Assembly: GCA_947088195.1 (NCBI GenBank)
Contig: CAMUFS010000033.1
Location: 1-15,664, forward strand
Direction of reading: 5' to 3'
From: an uncultured Clostridia bacterium
Lineage (GTDB): Bacteria; Bacillota; Clostridia; Lachnospirales; Lachnospiraceae
DNA length: 15,664 nucleotides
The notes under the pieces were generated by a model. That model was not told where the DNA came from, ran no database searches, and saw nothing but the letters and a program-made list of their open reading frames with translations. The stretch's first letter is position 1. Each line of letters starts with the position of its first letter. A program made the translations under genes and the position numbers. Positions 6,595 to 14,001 of this stretch are shown in pieces.

Positions 6595-8040
6595 TTACTT
6601 CTTGCAGACTAAAAAAGCTCCTCCCTCTCTTAATCCACATAATTCAAATCCTTGTCGCTTAAGTCTCTCTGCTTTCTCAATCAATTTTCCACTTATCCGT
6701 TCCCCCGGCGCAAGCAAAGGTGTTCCGGGCGGATATAGATAAAGATATTCTCCACTTATTCTTCCCTCTGCCTTAGAAAAAAGCAAACACTCCTTTTCCG
6801 CATAAAATGCATCCGTTATTGTAAGAGCTGCGACCTCCGTCTCCCTTATCTCTTCCCAGTTCTCATTTTTCTCTATTGAAAAATTTTCTTTTTGATCGTT
6901 ATGATCTTCTATCCAACTATCAATCTCCTTTAATGCACAAAAAAGACGAGAATATCCCTCTTCCGTGTCCATAACAGAAGTCATAAGAAGGGTATATTGT
7001 TCCATTGCCATTTCACATTGCAGCTTATAATCACATCTTAATTTATCATAAAGCCACTTTCCATTCAAACAAAGATTACCTTTTCCACATACAGATAAAA
7101 TAATTTTAGAATTATCCACATCATATACACCATATTTCCCCACAAGCTCCCGCCCCGGTATGGAAATATTAGAGAGCTCTGTTATTTTATCTCTCACAGC
7201 CTTTAACTTATTTTCATATATGCTAAAAAATCTCTGTCCATCTTTTAGAAAAGAAACCACTGCATCAATGCTTGCCATCAACACGTAAGAAGGACTGGAG
7301 GTTTGATAGATAGAGAGCATCTCCTCCACCCTTGCTCTGTCTACAAAAGAACTATTTAGGTGAAGCAGACCCGTCTGTGTCAATGCAGGCAATGTCTTAT
7401 GACAGCTTTGCACGACAAGATCCGCCCCCTTTCCTGCAGCCGACATAGGAAAATGTGCTTGATTAAAATGTGCTCCATGTGCTTCATCCACAATCAGCGC
7501 AATTCCTCTGCGGTGCACGATCTTTGCAATCGCTCCAATATCTGACACAATGCCCTCATAGGTTGGAGAAGTGAGAATTACCGCACGTATCTCAGGATAG
7601 ATTTGCAACAGACCTTCCACCTTTTCTGGAGAGATGCCTCCCGCCATACCATATTCTGCAATCCATTCCGGGTACACATACACAGCCTTTAACCGATTTA
7701 AAAAAAGTGCATGATAAACAGATTTATGACAATTTCTTGCAACCAACACCATATCCCCCGGCTTCACTGCAGCACCCACCGCACTCAATATACCACCTGT
7801 ACTACCATTCACCAAAAAATAACTATGATCTACCTTCCAAAAAATAGCTGCACGATCCATAGCATCCTTCAAAATTCCTTCCGCATGGTGCAGATTATCC
7901 GTTCCCTCCACCTCTGTCAGGTCAATCTGCCATGGGTTCCATGGAGGCATATTCTCAATTCGCCTCTTATGACCGGGCATATGAAAAGGATAAATATCCA
8001 AATTACTATATTCTATCAAACGCTCATAAAGCCCAGCCAT
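6595..8040 (-). CDS. Orn/Lys/Arg decarboxylase family PLP enzyme (YaaO-type)
   Basis: A 481-residue fold-type I PLP enzyme. FHMPGHKR lies at 19-26 and the cofactor phosphate loop is NGSTGG (78-83). The aromatic-stacking stretch is CHKSVYH (104-110), VDEAHGAH holds Asp185 that contacts the PLP ring nitrogen, and QSCHKTLP holds the Schiff-base Lys215. The carboxyl domain ends with PPGTPLLAPGE, typical of Orn/Lys/Arg decarboxylase C-termini. In Bacillus subtilis the homologue yaaO neighbours the thymidylate kinase gene; here a guanylate-kinase-like gene takes that place. Substrate (arginine, lysine or other) is undetermined. I place the start at ATG 8040, because the GGGGAGGTG ribosome site lies just upstream; a longer TTG frame from 8055 would place that site inside the gene. 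Confidence 0.85.
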   Translation of the reverse strand: MAGLYERLIEYSNLDIYPFHMPGHKRRIENMPPWNPWQIDLTEVEGTDNLHHAEGILKDAMDRAAIFWKVDHSYFLVNGSTGGILSAVGAAVKPGDMVLVARNCHKSVYHALFLNRLKAVYVYPEWIAEYGMAGGISPEKVEGLLQIYPEIRAVILTSPTYEGIVSDIGAIAKIVHRRGIALIVDEAHGAHFNQAHFPMSAAGKGADLVVQSCHKTLPALTQTGLLHLNSSFVDRARVEEMLSIYQTSSPSYVLMASIDAVVSFLKDGQRFFSIYENKLKAVRDKITELSNISIPGRELVGKYGVYDVDNSKIILSVCGKGNLCLNGKWLYDKLRCDYKLQCEMAMEQYTLLMTSVMDTEEGYSRLFCALKEIDSWIEDHNDQKENFSIEKNENWEEIRETEVAALTITDAFYAEKECLLFSKAEGRISGEYLYLYPPGTPLLAPGERISGKLIEKAERLKRQGFELCGLREGGAFLVCKK

Positions 8041-8066
8041 ACTACACCTCCCCAATACCTAATCCT

Positions 8067-8094
8067 ATTATAGCCAAAAATCGAATAAATTCAA
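8067..8094 (-). promoter_or_regulatory. Promoter of the YaaO-type / guanylate-kinase-like operon
   Basis: On the minus strand TTGAAT (8094-8089) and a perfect TATAAT (8072-8067) are separated by 16 bases, 27 bases before the ATG at 8040. This is a good vegetative-type promoter and implies that the two-gene operon is transcribed independently of the polysaccharide operon. Confidence 0.55.
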
Positions 8095-8117
8095 TAGCTT
8101 TAGAATTGTTGCTAATG

Positions 8118-8152
8118 TTATCAAAAATTATCCGTTTACAATCTTTTGATAA
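8118..8152. repeat. AT-rich inverted repeat between wzx and the YaaO-type gene
   Basis: TTATCAAAA (8118-8126) and TTTTGATAA (8144-8152) form a nine-base inverted repeat with a 17-base spacer. It lies just after the stop of the flippase gene and upstream of the promoter of the next operon. No T run follows, so a terminator role is weak; a repressor-binding site for the downstream promoter is possible. Confidence 0.35.
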
Positions 8153-8172
8153 ATTATGTTTCGTTTGATTTT

Positions 8173-9585
8173 TCATCCATTCCTTATTTTACGTACAATA
8201 AGCTTCGTTTCTTCTCGAAATAAAATAACTATTATCAATAAACCTATCACTTGAATCCCATATACCTCAATTGTGTCTCGATCCATTAACATAAGCACAG
8301 CTTGTATCACTAATATTCCATATGCCATAATATCTCTCTGTAATTGTAAAGGAATTTCCACATACCTCTTTATGTCTTTTACACGAACCATCCACACTAC
8401 CGCATATCCAATCGCTGTAGCAATCGATGCACCCAGCGGACCTATTAATTTTACTAAACAAATATTCAATATAGTATTAATTCCTGCTCCAATCAAAACA
8501 GATCTACTTGCCGCTCTTGTTGCTTTACATGCATAAAATACTCCATTTAACGCACCACACATCGCTCCAAAAACGATTGATATTAATAAAAATGGAACAT
8601 ATCTCCATGCAACATAAAAATCCTTCGCATATAATATATAAGCAATAAATCGGGACAAAATAATTAATACAGAACATAGTACAATCATACCATAATTATA
8701 TAGATTATAAACAATAGAATAAAAATACCCTCTATCCTTTGAATTATATTCTTTTATAGAGGACAGCACCCACGCGTTATAAAATACCTGCTGAAACGCA
8801 TTTAAAATCTGAGGAATTTTATATCCTACAGAATATATTCCATTTGCCGCAGCGCCACAAAGCCATATTACAATATAACGATCGGACAAATTATTAATCC
8901 ACCATGAAACAGAACTCAAAATAAGTGGTATAGAATATGATAACATCTGTGATCTTAATTTTTTTGATATAGGTGAAAATAGCTTGCATCTCCATATTTT
9001 CATTCGAATAAAAATATAGAGAACAATACAGGTATCTCCCGCAATATTTGCTATAAAATAACCTTCCAGCCCTAAGCCGCGATACACTAAAAAATAAATA
9101 TTCAACGCAACACATACAAATGCGCCCATAATTCCCGCAGCAGATACATCTATTATACAATTCATTCCTCTGGCATATGCCAGCATAAATTGATTTAAAG
9201 ATATACTTAAATATAAAAGAAAAAAATATAATTGATAGGTATGAATTAGCTCTGATACTTGAATAAATCCATTAACCATTAACAGAATCAAAACTACTAT
9301 TGCACTATAAAATAAATATCGTATTCCTATCCTAAAAACTTGCTGCTGTTCTTCTGGATCAACATTTTTTTCTACTGTAAAACGTAATACAGCATTGGTG
9401 ATTTCTAAAGTTAGAATTGGTATCAATAAATTGATAACAGAACCTATATAATCATAAACACCATATTGTTCTGTTGACAGATAACTGGTATAAAGAGGTA
9501 CTAGAAAAAAACTTACTAATTTTGTTGTGAAATTTCCAAGTGTTAATAATGCAACATTTTTTAATAAATATTTATATCTCTTCAT
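8173..9585 (-). CDS. wzx: Wzx-type polysaccharide flippase
   Basis: A 470-residue polytopic protein with about 12-14 hydrophobic segments. The amino end KNVALLTLGNFTTKLVSFFLVPLYT and the following YLSTEQYGVYDYIGS are the classic pattern of the MOP-superfamily polysaccharide transporters (Wzx/RfbX), which move undecaprenyl-diphosphate-linked repeat units across the membrane. Length is normal. I place the start at ATG 9585, inside the last codons of the preceding transferase (the stop is at 9574-9572), with only a weak purine stretch AAGAAAAAG as ribosome site. A GTG at 9600 also lacks a good site. Translation therefore probably depends on coupling to the upstream gene. It is the last gene of the polysaccharide operon. 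Confidence 0.88.
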   Translation of the reverse strand: MKRYKYLLKNVALLTLGNFTTKLVSFFLVPLYTSYLSTEQYGVYDYIGSVINLLIPILTLEITNAVLRFTVEKNVDPEEQQQVFRIGIRYLFYSAIVVLILLMVNGFIQVSELIHTYQLYFFLLYLSISLNQFMLAYARGMNCIIDVSAAGIMGAFVCVALNIYFLVYRGLGLEGYFIANIAGDTCIVLYIFIRMKIWRCKLFSPISKKLRSQMLSYSIPLILSSVSWWINNLSDRYIVIWLCGAAANGIYSVGYKIPQILNAFQQVFYNAWVLSSIKEYNSKDRGYFYSIVYNLYNYGMIVLCSVLIILSRFIAYILYAKDFYVAWRYVPFLLISIVFGAMCGALNGVFYACKATRAASRSVLIGAGINTILNICLVKLIGPLGASIATAIGYAVVWMVRVKDIKRYVEIPLQLQRDIMAYGILVIQAVLMLMDRDTIEVYGIQVIGLLIIVILFREETKLIVRKIRNG

Positions 9586-10377
9586 TCTTTTTCTTAGCAC
9601 ATCTTAATTTATTTATAAGATGTCTCCACAAAGAACCCATCCCTTCTTCTTTTAAATAGTATATACATGGCCCTATTATCATTCCAAAAAATTCTCCATA
9701 TCTTCTAACTGCTCTGTGTTGATAAGATAAACGCTTTTTTTCAGATTTCCCAAGCCATGACCCATCCCCATAATGTATTACAAATAACTCTTTATAATGC
9801 TTGATTATCCCTGTTCGATAATCTCTCGCAAGAAAATATTCCTTTGGATAAACAGCAATTCGATCGCCAACAATCTGAAATTTTCCATTTCCTATTAAAC
9901 CAAAATATTCTGTTAATATATGGAATACTACTTGATTAACGGTTATGTAACTCTTCCTATTATTGGGGTCAAAAGCACATCCCTCATAATAATCCAATAT
10001 CTTTCTAGCCACTAAATTATGCTTACTACATCCACACATTGGCACTGTTATCAATTCTCTTCCAAACCCAAAAAATCCATTATATTCTATAAGCTCATTA
10101 ATTGGTCGCACCAGCTCACTATCCGTCTCTATATAAATTCCCCCTTCTTGATACAGCGCAAAAAAACGCACATAATCTGCCACGAACGCCCATTTCTTTT
10201 CGGCGTATGCCTTCTCCACATAATTACAACAATGTATATTAAAATTGGATTCGTCCCATCGTTTTATTTTATAATTTGGACATATTTTCCTCCATGATTC
10301 CATACATTTCTTAGCAGACTCCGGCAAATCCCCCCCCCCCCGAACCAACAGTAATGAATTATTTTAGGTATCCCCAT
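9572..10377 (-). CDS. DXD sugar transferase (GT32/capsular type), phase-variable poly-G tract, OFF frame as written
   Basis: The natural start is ATG 10377 behind a strong GAGGAGGT site; the product begins MGIPKIIHYCWFGG, the typical amino end of glycosyltransferases with the Gly_transf_sug DXD domain. The body, in the other frame, has ESWRKICPNYKIKRWDESNF, then ADYVRFFALYQEGG and IYIETDSEL. The metal-binding DXD thus appears as E-T-D, at residues 83-85 of a restored protein. Between these parts lies a run of 12 G (10341-10330 on this strand). With G12 translation ends at a TAA at 10266-10264 after 37 residues; G11 stops even earlier; G10 or G13 gives about 267-268 residues. A TTG at 10348 opens the distal frame but has no ribosome site. 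It probably adds a sugar to the lipid-linked repeat unit. Confidence 0.8.
10330..10341 (-). repeat. G12 homopolymer tract inside a transferase gene (contingency tract)
   Basis: Twelve consecutive C on the plus strand (G on the coding strand) sit in a glycine-coding stretch directly after the conserved CWF of the transferase amino end. Tract lengths of 10 or 13 keep the gene in frame; 11 and 12 do not. Runs this long in an otherwise AT-rich region are unlikely by chance and are typical slippage hot spots. Confidence 0.85.
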
Positions 10378-10405
10378 AAAAACCTACCTCCTCATTAATA
10401 TTCCC

Positions 10406-11452
10406 TTATTCATCGTATAGATCTAAAAATTGCTCCAAACACCATAATAACCACCTCTGATTACCTGAATATCTGGATATATCAATATTCTCTTTAAACT
10501 CTTTACGTTTTGGTCCCTCCCAATTTTTAAAATATTCATCTACCATTCTGGGCATTGGTAATTTTTCGGGAACTAGAATAGTTGGATATCTTATAGAAAA
10601 TAACTCTCGAATAAAATATTTTGATTCTCCAGCTCTAACACGATTTAAATCTAATGGCTCTGCCATCCTCATCCTCTCATAAGGATCAAAATACTCCAAG
10701 CTTGCTGCTTCAAAGGCATTGGCATAGGAACCATAGCTTTCCTCTGTTGCGACAACATCTAAAAATCTTTGAAAATCTATTCCATTCCCATCACGATACC
10801 TCTCAAATAGATATTGCAAAGACTCTGATTCCCTCAATACCTCTGATGGTTCTATATAAATATATCGATTCCAAAAAGCATCAAAGGTCCAATCCTGTGA
10901 AAGCAATTCATCCATTCCACCAAAAACATAATCACTCCCATCCCCAATAATCATAAGATCCACACCATCTTTTTTTGCCTCCACAGCCGCCTGATAAATC
11001 TGTGGTTCTATGGAATGTACTGGTCCCCCTTTTGCCTGAATTACAGGAATTAGATTCTTACAAATTGCATCCCAACTAATATCAACATAATGAAGGTGCA
11101 ATCCATAATATTTTGCATAATACTCAGCACGCTTTAGCTCTTCTCCCTGATAGTTCCCATTTTCAAACCGAAACGTATATGCTTCACTTCCTGTGAGATA
11201 CGATGCCAAAATTGCTGAATCCATTCCTCCTGACAACAAAATACCAAGTTTTCGATATCCGTGGTTCTGCACAATTTCTAGTTGTTTTATGATTGCATTA
11301 TGAATATCATTTGGGGTATATATTAAAATTTTTTCTTTCTCTGGCAATAAATAAGGACGCTTATATTTTAAATTTTTACAGAAATCCATATTTTCTTTTT
11401 CTACATACCGAAGTCCCAAATAGGAACTCATACAATAAACCTTATTCACCAT
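10406..11452 (-). CDS. Asparagine-synthase-type ATP-pyrophosphatase domain protein without glutaminase domain
   Basis: A protein of about 348 residues related to the carboxyl domain of asparagine synthetase. The PP-loop LLSGGMDSA (about 72-80) binds ATP, and IIGDGSDYVFGGMDELL (about 168-184) matches the second conserved block of the synthetase domain. Glutamine-dependent asparagine synthetases carry an amino-terminal glutaminase starting at Cys2; here the ~60 residues before the PP-loop contain no such domain. The enzyme must use free ammonia, a partner glutaminase or another amine. In this operon it may amidate or aminoacylate a sugar acid or polymer substituent (inference). The start is ambiguous: ATG 11452 has GGAAAGG eight bases upstream, while ATG 11470 and 11461 have poorer sites. 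It overlaps the end of the cytidylyltransferase gene. Confidence 0.78.
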   Translation of the reverse strand: MVNKVYCMSSYLGLRYVEKENMDFCKNLKYKRPYLLPEKEKILIYTPNDIHNAIIKQLEIVQNHGYRKLGILLSGGMDSAILASYLTGSEAYTFRFENGNYQGEELKRAEYYAKYYGLHLHYVDISWDAICKNLIPVIQAKGGPVHSIEPQIYQAAVEAKKDGVDLMIIGDGSDYVFGGMDELLSQDWTFDAFWNRYIYIEPSEVLRESESLQYLFERYRDGNGIDFQRFLDVVATEESYGSYANAFEAASLEYFDPYERMRMAEPLDLNRVRAGESKYFIRELFSIRYPTILVPEKLPMPRMVDEYFKNWEGPKRKEFKENIDISRYSGNQRWLLWCLEQFLDLYDE

Positions 11453-11888
11453 TTCTGTCATCCTTTCCATTGGACCATCCGCGAACTTGCTGTAAAACCT
11501 CTGTTATTTTTGTAGAAGAAATTCCTCTTGTATAAGGAAAATAAACAATTCGTATTTTTTCTTTTGCAAAATCTTCCTCATATTTTTTCCATTTTTCTGT
11601 TCCATACCAATCATCACCAACAAAAAGAATCTCTGCACCCAACTCTTTACATGCCTTAAGTTTATCCATATTATATTGAGGAACTGCTGCATCCACATAT
11701 TTACAGCTTCTTACAATTTCCAGACGATCCTCAAATGGTATCATTGCATGTTTTCCTTTATATGACACAAGTTCATCTACAGACACCCCTACTACTAATC
11801 TATCACACATTCCCTTTGCATTTTTTAATAAATTTAGATGACCTATATGAAATAGATCATAAACTCCTGCAGTATATCCTATTATCAT
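11442..11888 (-). CDS. tagD: Glycerol-3-phosphate cytidylyltransferase (TagD/GCT-like)
   Basis: A 148-residue nucleotidyltransferase of the cytidylyltransferase superfamily. GVYDLFHIGHLNLL holds the HxGH motif (14-17), and YTRGISSTKI (about 119-128) is the counterpart of the RTxGISTT motif that binds the CTP phosphates. Length and motifs match TagD, which makes CDP-glycerol from CTP and sn-glycerol 3-phosphate in the cytoplasm. The neighbouring CDP-glycerol glycerophosphotransferase supports this substrate. The ATG at 11888 gives the canonical MIIGYTAGVYDLFH amino end; a GTG at 11894, overlapping the preceding TGA and placed five bases after GGGAG, would add two residues and may be the real start. 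Confidence 0.88.
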   Translation of the reverse strand: MIIGYTAGVYDLFHIGHLNLLKNAKGMCDRLVVGVSVDELVSYKGKHAMIPFEDRLEIVRSCKYVDAAVPQYNMDKLKACKELGAEILFVGDDWYGTEKWKKYEEDFAKEKIRIVYFPYTRGISSTKITEVLQQVRGWSNGKDDRNGE

Positions 11889-11890
11889 AA

Positions 11891-13027
11891 TCACTTATTC
11901 TCCCACCGTACTCTTTGAAATATCTCCGTTACAATGTTTTTCGTACATTCTGCACCATTAAAAAATCCCAGCTCTTTTTTTAATTTCTCACATAATTTTA
12001 TATAATTTTCCTCATTAAAATCAATAATCGTTTTCTCTAACTCATTATTATTTTCTGCCAACGGAAAAGGCATATTACGAATATCAAAATAAGTTCCTCT
12101 TCCTAAAGTATAGTTCTCAACATCAGATGCATATAAAATCACTTTTTTATTAGCCTCCAGCCCATGAAACATGCACCCAGAATAATCGGTAAGCACCAAA
12201 TCACTGGCTATAATTAATTCATTTGCCATACTATAATTGGAACCATTTAAAATATGTTCATTATATCTTATATTTTTCTGTAAAAACTGAATATTAGGAT
12301 GAAGCCTTATAATTAGCTTCCAGCTTCCTGCCCATCGCTGACACAATGCTTTTAATACTCTTTCATAATCCATATCATAACGATCCAGACGATCCTTTTC
12401 TCGAAATGTTGGCACATACAAAGCAATTTTTACTTTTTCATCTATTTTAAAAAATTGTCTAACGCTATCCTTTACTATAGAAAAATCTTTATAAAAACAC
12501 TCTGATACCGGTGAACCATATTCCAATATTTCCCCTTTATAATAAAAGGCAGAACGATAATTTTTTGTTCTAAATTTACTTCCAGAAATCATAAGATCCG
12601 CCATTTCAGAATCATGCTTTGCACATCTTATATATGGCTTATCAAGATAATCCTCCGCATCCTTTTCTATTGCTTTAATACATACATCACCATGCCATGT
12701 TTGCACATAATATTGTCCTTTTCTTTTTATGATCCATTCTCTTTTTCTGGAATTATCAATCCATAATTTGGCTGTAGCTAGATGATAGATCGCTTTCATT
12801 GAAGTTTCCTTTACCACTTTTGCTCCATCTATTTTTATGGTATCATCCTGCATTAACCACACATATTCTATCTTTTTGTTTCTCTTTTTCATCTCCTCAT
12901 AAATAAGTCTTGGATTATCACTAAAAACTTTTCCATTAAAGCTGGAAAATACCACTTTATCCACAATCGGCCGCGTACCACATAACCACATCCATACATG
13001 TCCCACCATACCCCGAAATGAATACAT
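11891..13027 (-). CDS. CDP-glycerol glycerophosphotransferase (TagB/TagF-like)
   Basis: A 378-residue GT-B-type enzyme of the TagB/TagF family. Motifs in order are QTWHGD (109-114), PTFRE (206-210), RLHPN (241-245), and LTDYSG followed by MFHGL (279-290), then GRGTYFD near 309-315. The His residues of the WHG and RLHP motifs are those shown in the family to be needed for glycerol-phosphate transfer. The length fits the isolated catalytic domain. TagB-like members add one glycerol phosphate, TagF-like ones polymerise it; the sequence does not decide between them, but a Wzy polymerase in the same operon favours decoration of a repeat unit. The start at 13027 has GAGGTAGGG upstream; it lies 23 bases after the GT2 gene and next to tagD, its CDP-glycerol supplier. 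Confidence 0.88.
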   Translation of the reverse strand: MYSFRGMVGHVWMWLCGTRPIVDKVVFSSFNGKVFSDNPRLIYEEMKKRNKKIEYVWLMQDDTIKIDGAKVVKETSMKAIYHLATAKLWIDNSRKREWIIKRKGQYYVQTWHGDVCIKAIEKDAEDYLDKPYIRCAKHDSEMADLMISGSKFRTKNYRSAFYYKGEILEYGSPVSECFYKDFSIVKDSVRQFFKIDEKVKIALYVPTFREKDRLDRYDMDYERVLKALCQRWAGSWKLIIRLHPNIQFLQKNIRYNEHILNGSNYSMANELIIASDLVLTDYSGCMFHGLEANKKVILYASDVENYTLGRGTYFDIRNMPFPLAENNNELEKTIIDFNEENYIKLCEKLKKELGFFNGAECTKNIVTEIFQRVRWENK

Positions 13028-13050
13028 TACCCTACCTCATATTGTCCTTT

Positions 13051-14001
13051 CTATCTACACTTTCCATATTTCTTCCACTGTACAATAAGAAACCATCTGA
13101 CATCTCTAAAAACCAAAGATGGAAATTTAATTCCAGCTAAAAAAATATAAAAAATACAAAAAATAAGTTTTCTTTTTCTTTTTGCATCCAAAGCGTATTG
13201 TATATAAGAATATGCTTTTGCAAATCTACCCTTTTTCTTCTCACTGCTTTTTTTTCCATTTAAAAATTTATGCATCGCTTTGACAGAGAAACTGTCAAAA
13301 CCTCCATTTTTCTGCCTCTCTTTATATAACTTAATAATATATTGAGAAACATAAAATTGTTCTAATTGTCTGCCAATAGATGCACTATTCCTTCTTTCTC
13401 TATAGAGAAGTAGAGGTTTATTTAGGATACCAATTCGATACCCTCTCTCCACCATTCTCAGCCATAAATCCCAATCTTCAGAATTTACAAATTCTCGGTA
13501 TCCATTTAGATCCAAAAGGACTTCTTTTTTTATTAATACAGAAGAATGAATAATCATATTTCCATACATTAATATTTTATTTGGGTCTTTCCTAATTGGA
13601 GCATCCTCAGAAATAAGATAGCCGTCTTCATCAATATTCTTTTTATTTGTAGCAACCATATCAAAATTATGTCGCTTTAAATATATTATCTCCTTTTCTA
13701 ATCTAGTAACGTCTGAAATATCATCAGCATCCATCCGAGCAATATACTCACCTCTCGCACAATGTATCCCTTTGTTAAGAGAAGCCGCAAGTCCCATATT
13801 CCTTTTGTTCCATATTAGATACACACATGAATTGTTATTTGCCAATTCCTTTATATAACCTTTAATCTCTTTATCAATATCAGGATTATCTATAATTATC
13901 AAAAATTCAATCTCTTTATATGTCTGATTTAATATAGAATTTACTGCTTCCTCAATCCATACTAATTTTTCATTGTACAAACTCATTATCACGCTTATCA
14001 T
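13051..14001 (-). CDS. Glycosyltransferase family 2
   Basis: A 316-residue GT-A enzyme. The amino end MISVIMSLYNE with SILNQTYKEIEFLIIID is the standard GT2 nucleotide-binding start. ARMDADDISDVTRLEKE contains the metal-binding DADD (91-94), and FVNSEDWDLWLRM (about 171-183) contains the acidic ED-x-D acceptor/base motif. It transfers a nucleotide-activated sugar to the growing lipid-linked repeat unit at the inner membrane face; donor and acceptor are unknown. There are hydrophobic residues near the carboxyl end (about 280-300), perhaps a membrane-association helix. The gene starts inside the last 32 bases of the polymerase gene, with AGGGA six bases before the ATG. Confidence 0.9.
   Translation of the reverse strand: MISVIMSLYNEKLVWIEEAVNSILNQTYKEIEFLIIIDNPDIDKEIKGYIKELANNNSCVYLIWNKRNMGLAASLNKGIHCARGEYIARMDADDISDVTRLEKEIIYLKRHNFDMVATNKKNIDEDGYLISEDAPIRKDPNKILMYGNMIIHSSVLIKKEVLLDLNGYREFVNSEDWDLWLRMVERGYRIGILNKPLLLYRERRNSASIGRQLEQFYVSQYIIKLYKERQKNGGFDSFSVKAMHKFLNGKKSSEKKKGRFAKAYSYIQYALDAKRKRKLIFCIFYIFLAGIKFPSLVFRDVRWFLIVQWKKYGKCR

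Noticed and set aside
6595..8055. Longer YaaO-type protein starting at TTG 8055
   Set aside because: The GGGGAGGTG ribosome site would then be inside the gene; ATG 8040 is correctly spaced from it.
8118..8152. Inverted repeat after wzx as the operon terminator
   Set aside because: The stem is short and AT-rich with a 17-base loop and no following T run; it is kept only as a low-confidence repeat.
7711..8168. Plus-strand open frames opposite the YaaO-type gene
   Set aside because: They are shadows of a well-supported coding sequence and show no family features.
9572..10348. Taking the TTG at 10348 as the normal start of the transferase (258 residues, intact gene)
   Set aside because: There is no ribosome site before this TTG, the product would lack the conserved IPKIIHYCWFG amino end, and that end is present with a strong SD immediately upstream in another frame.
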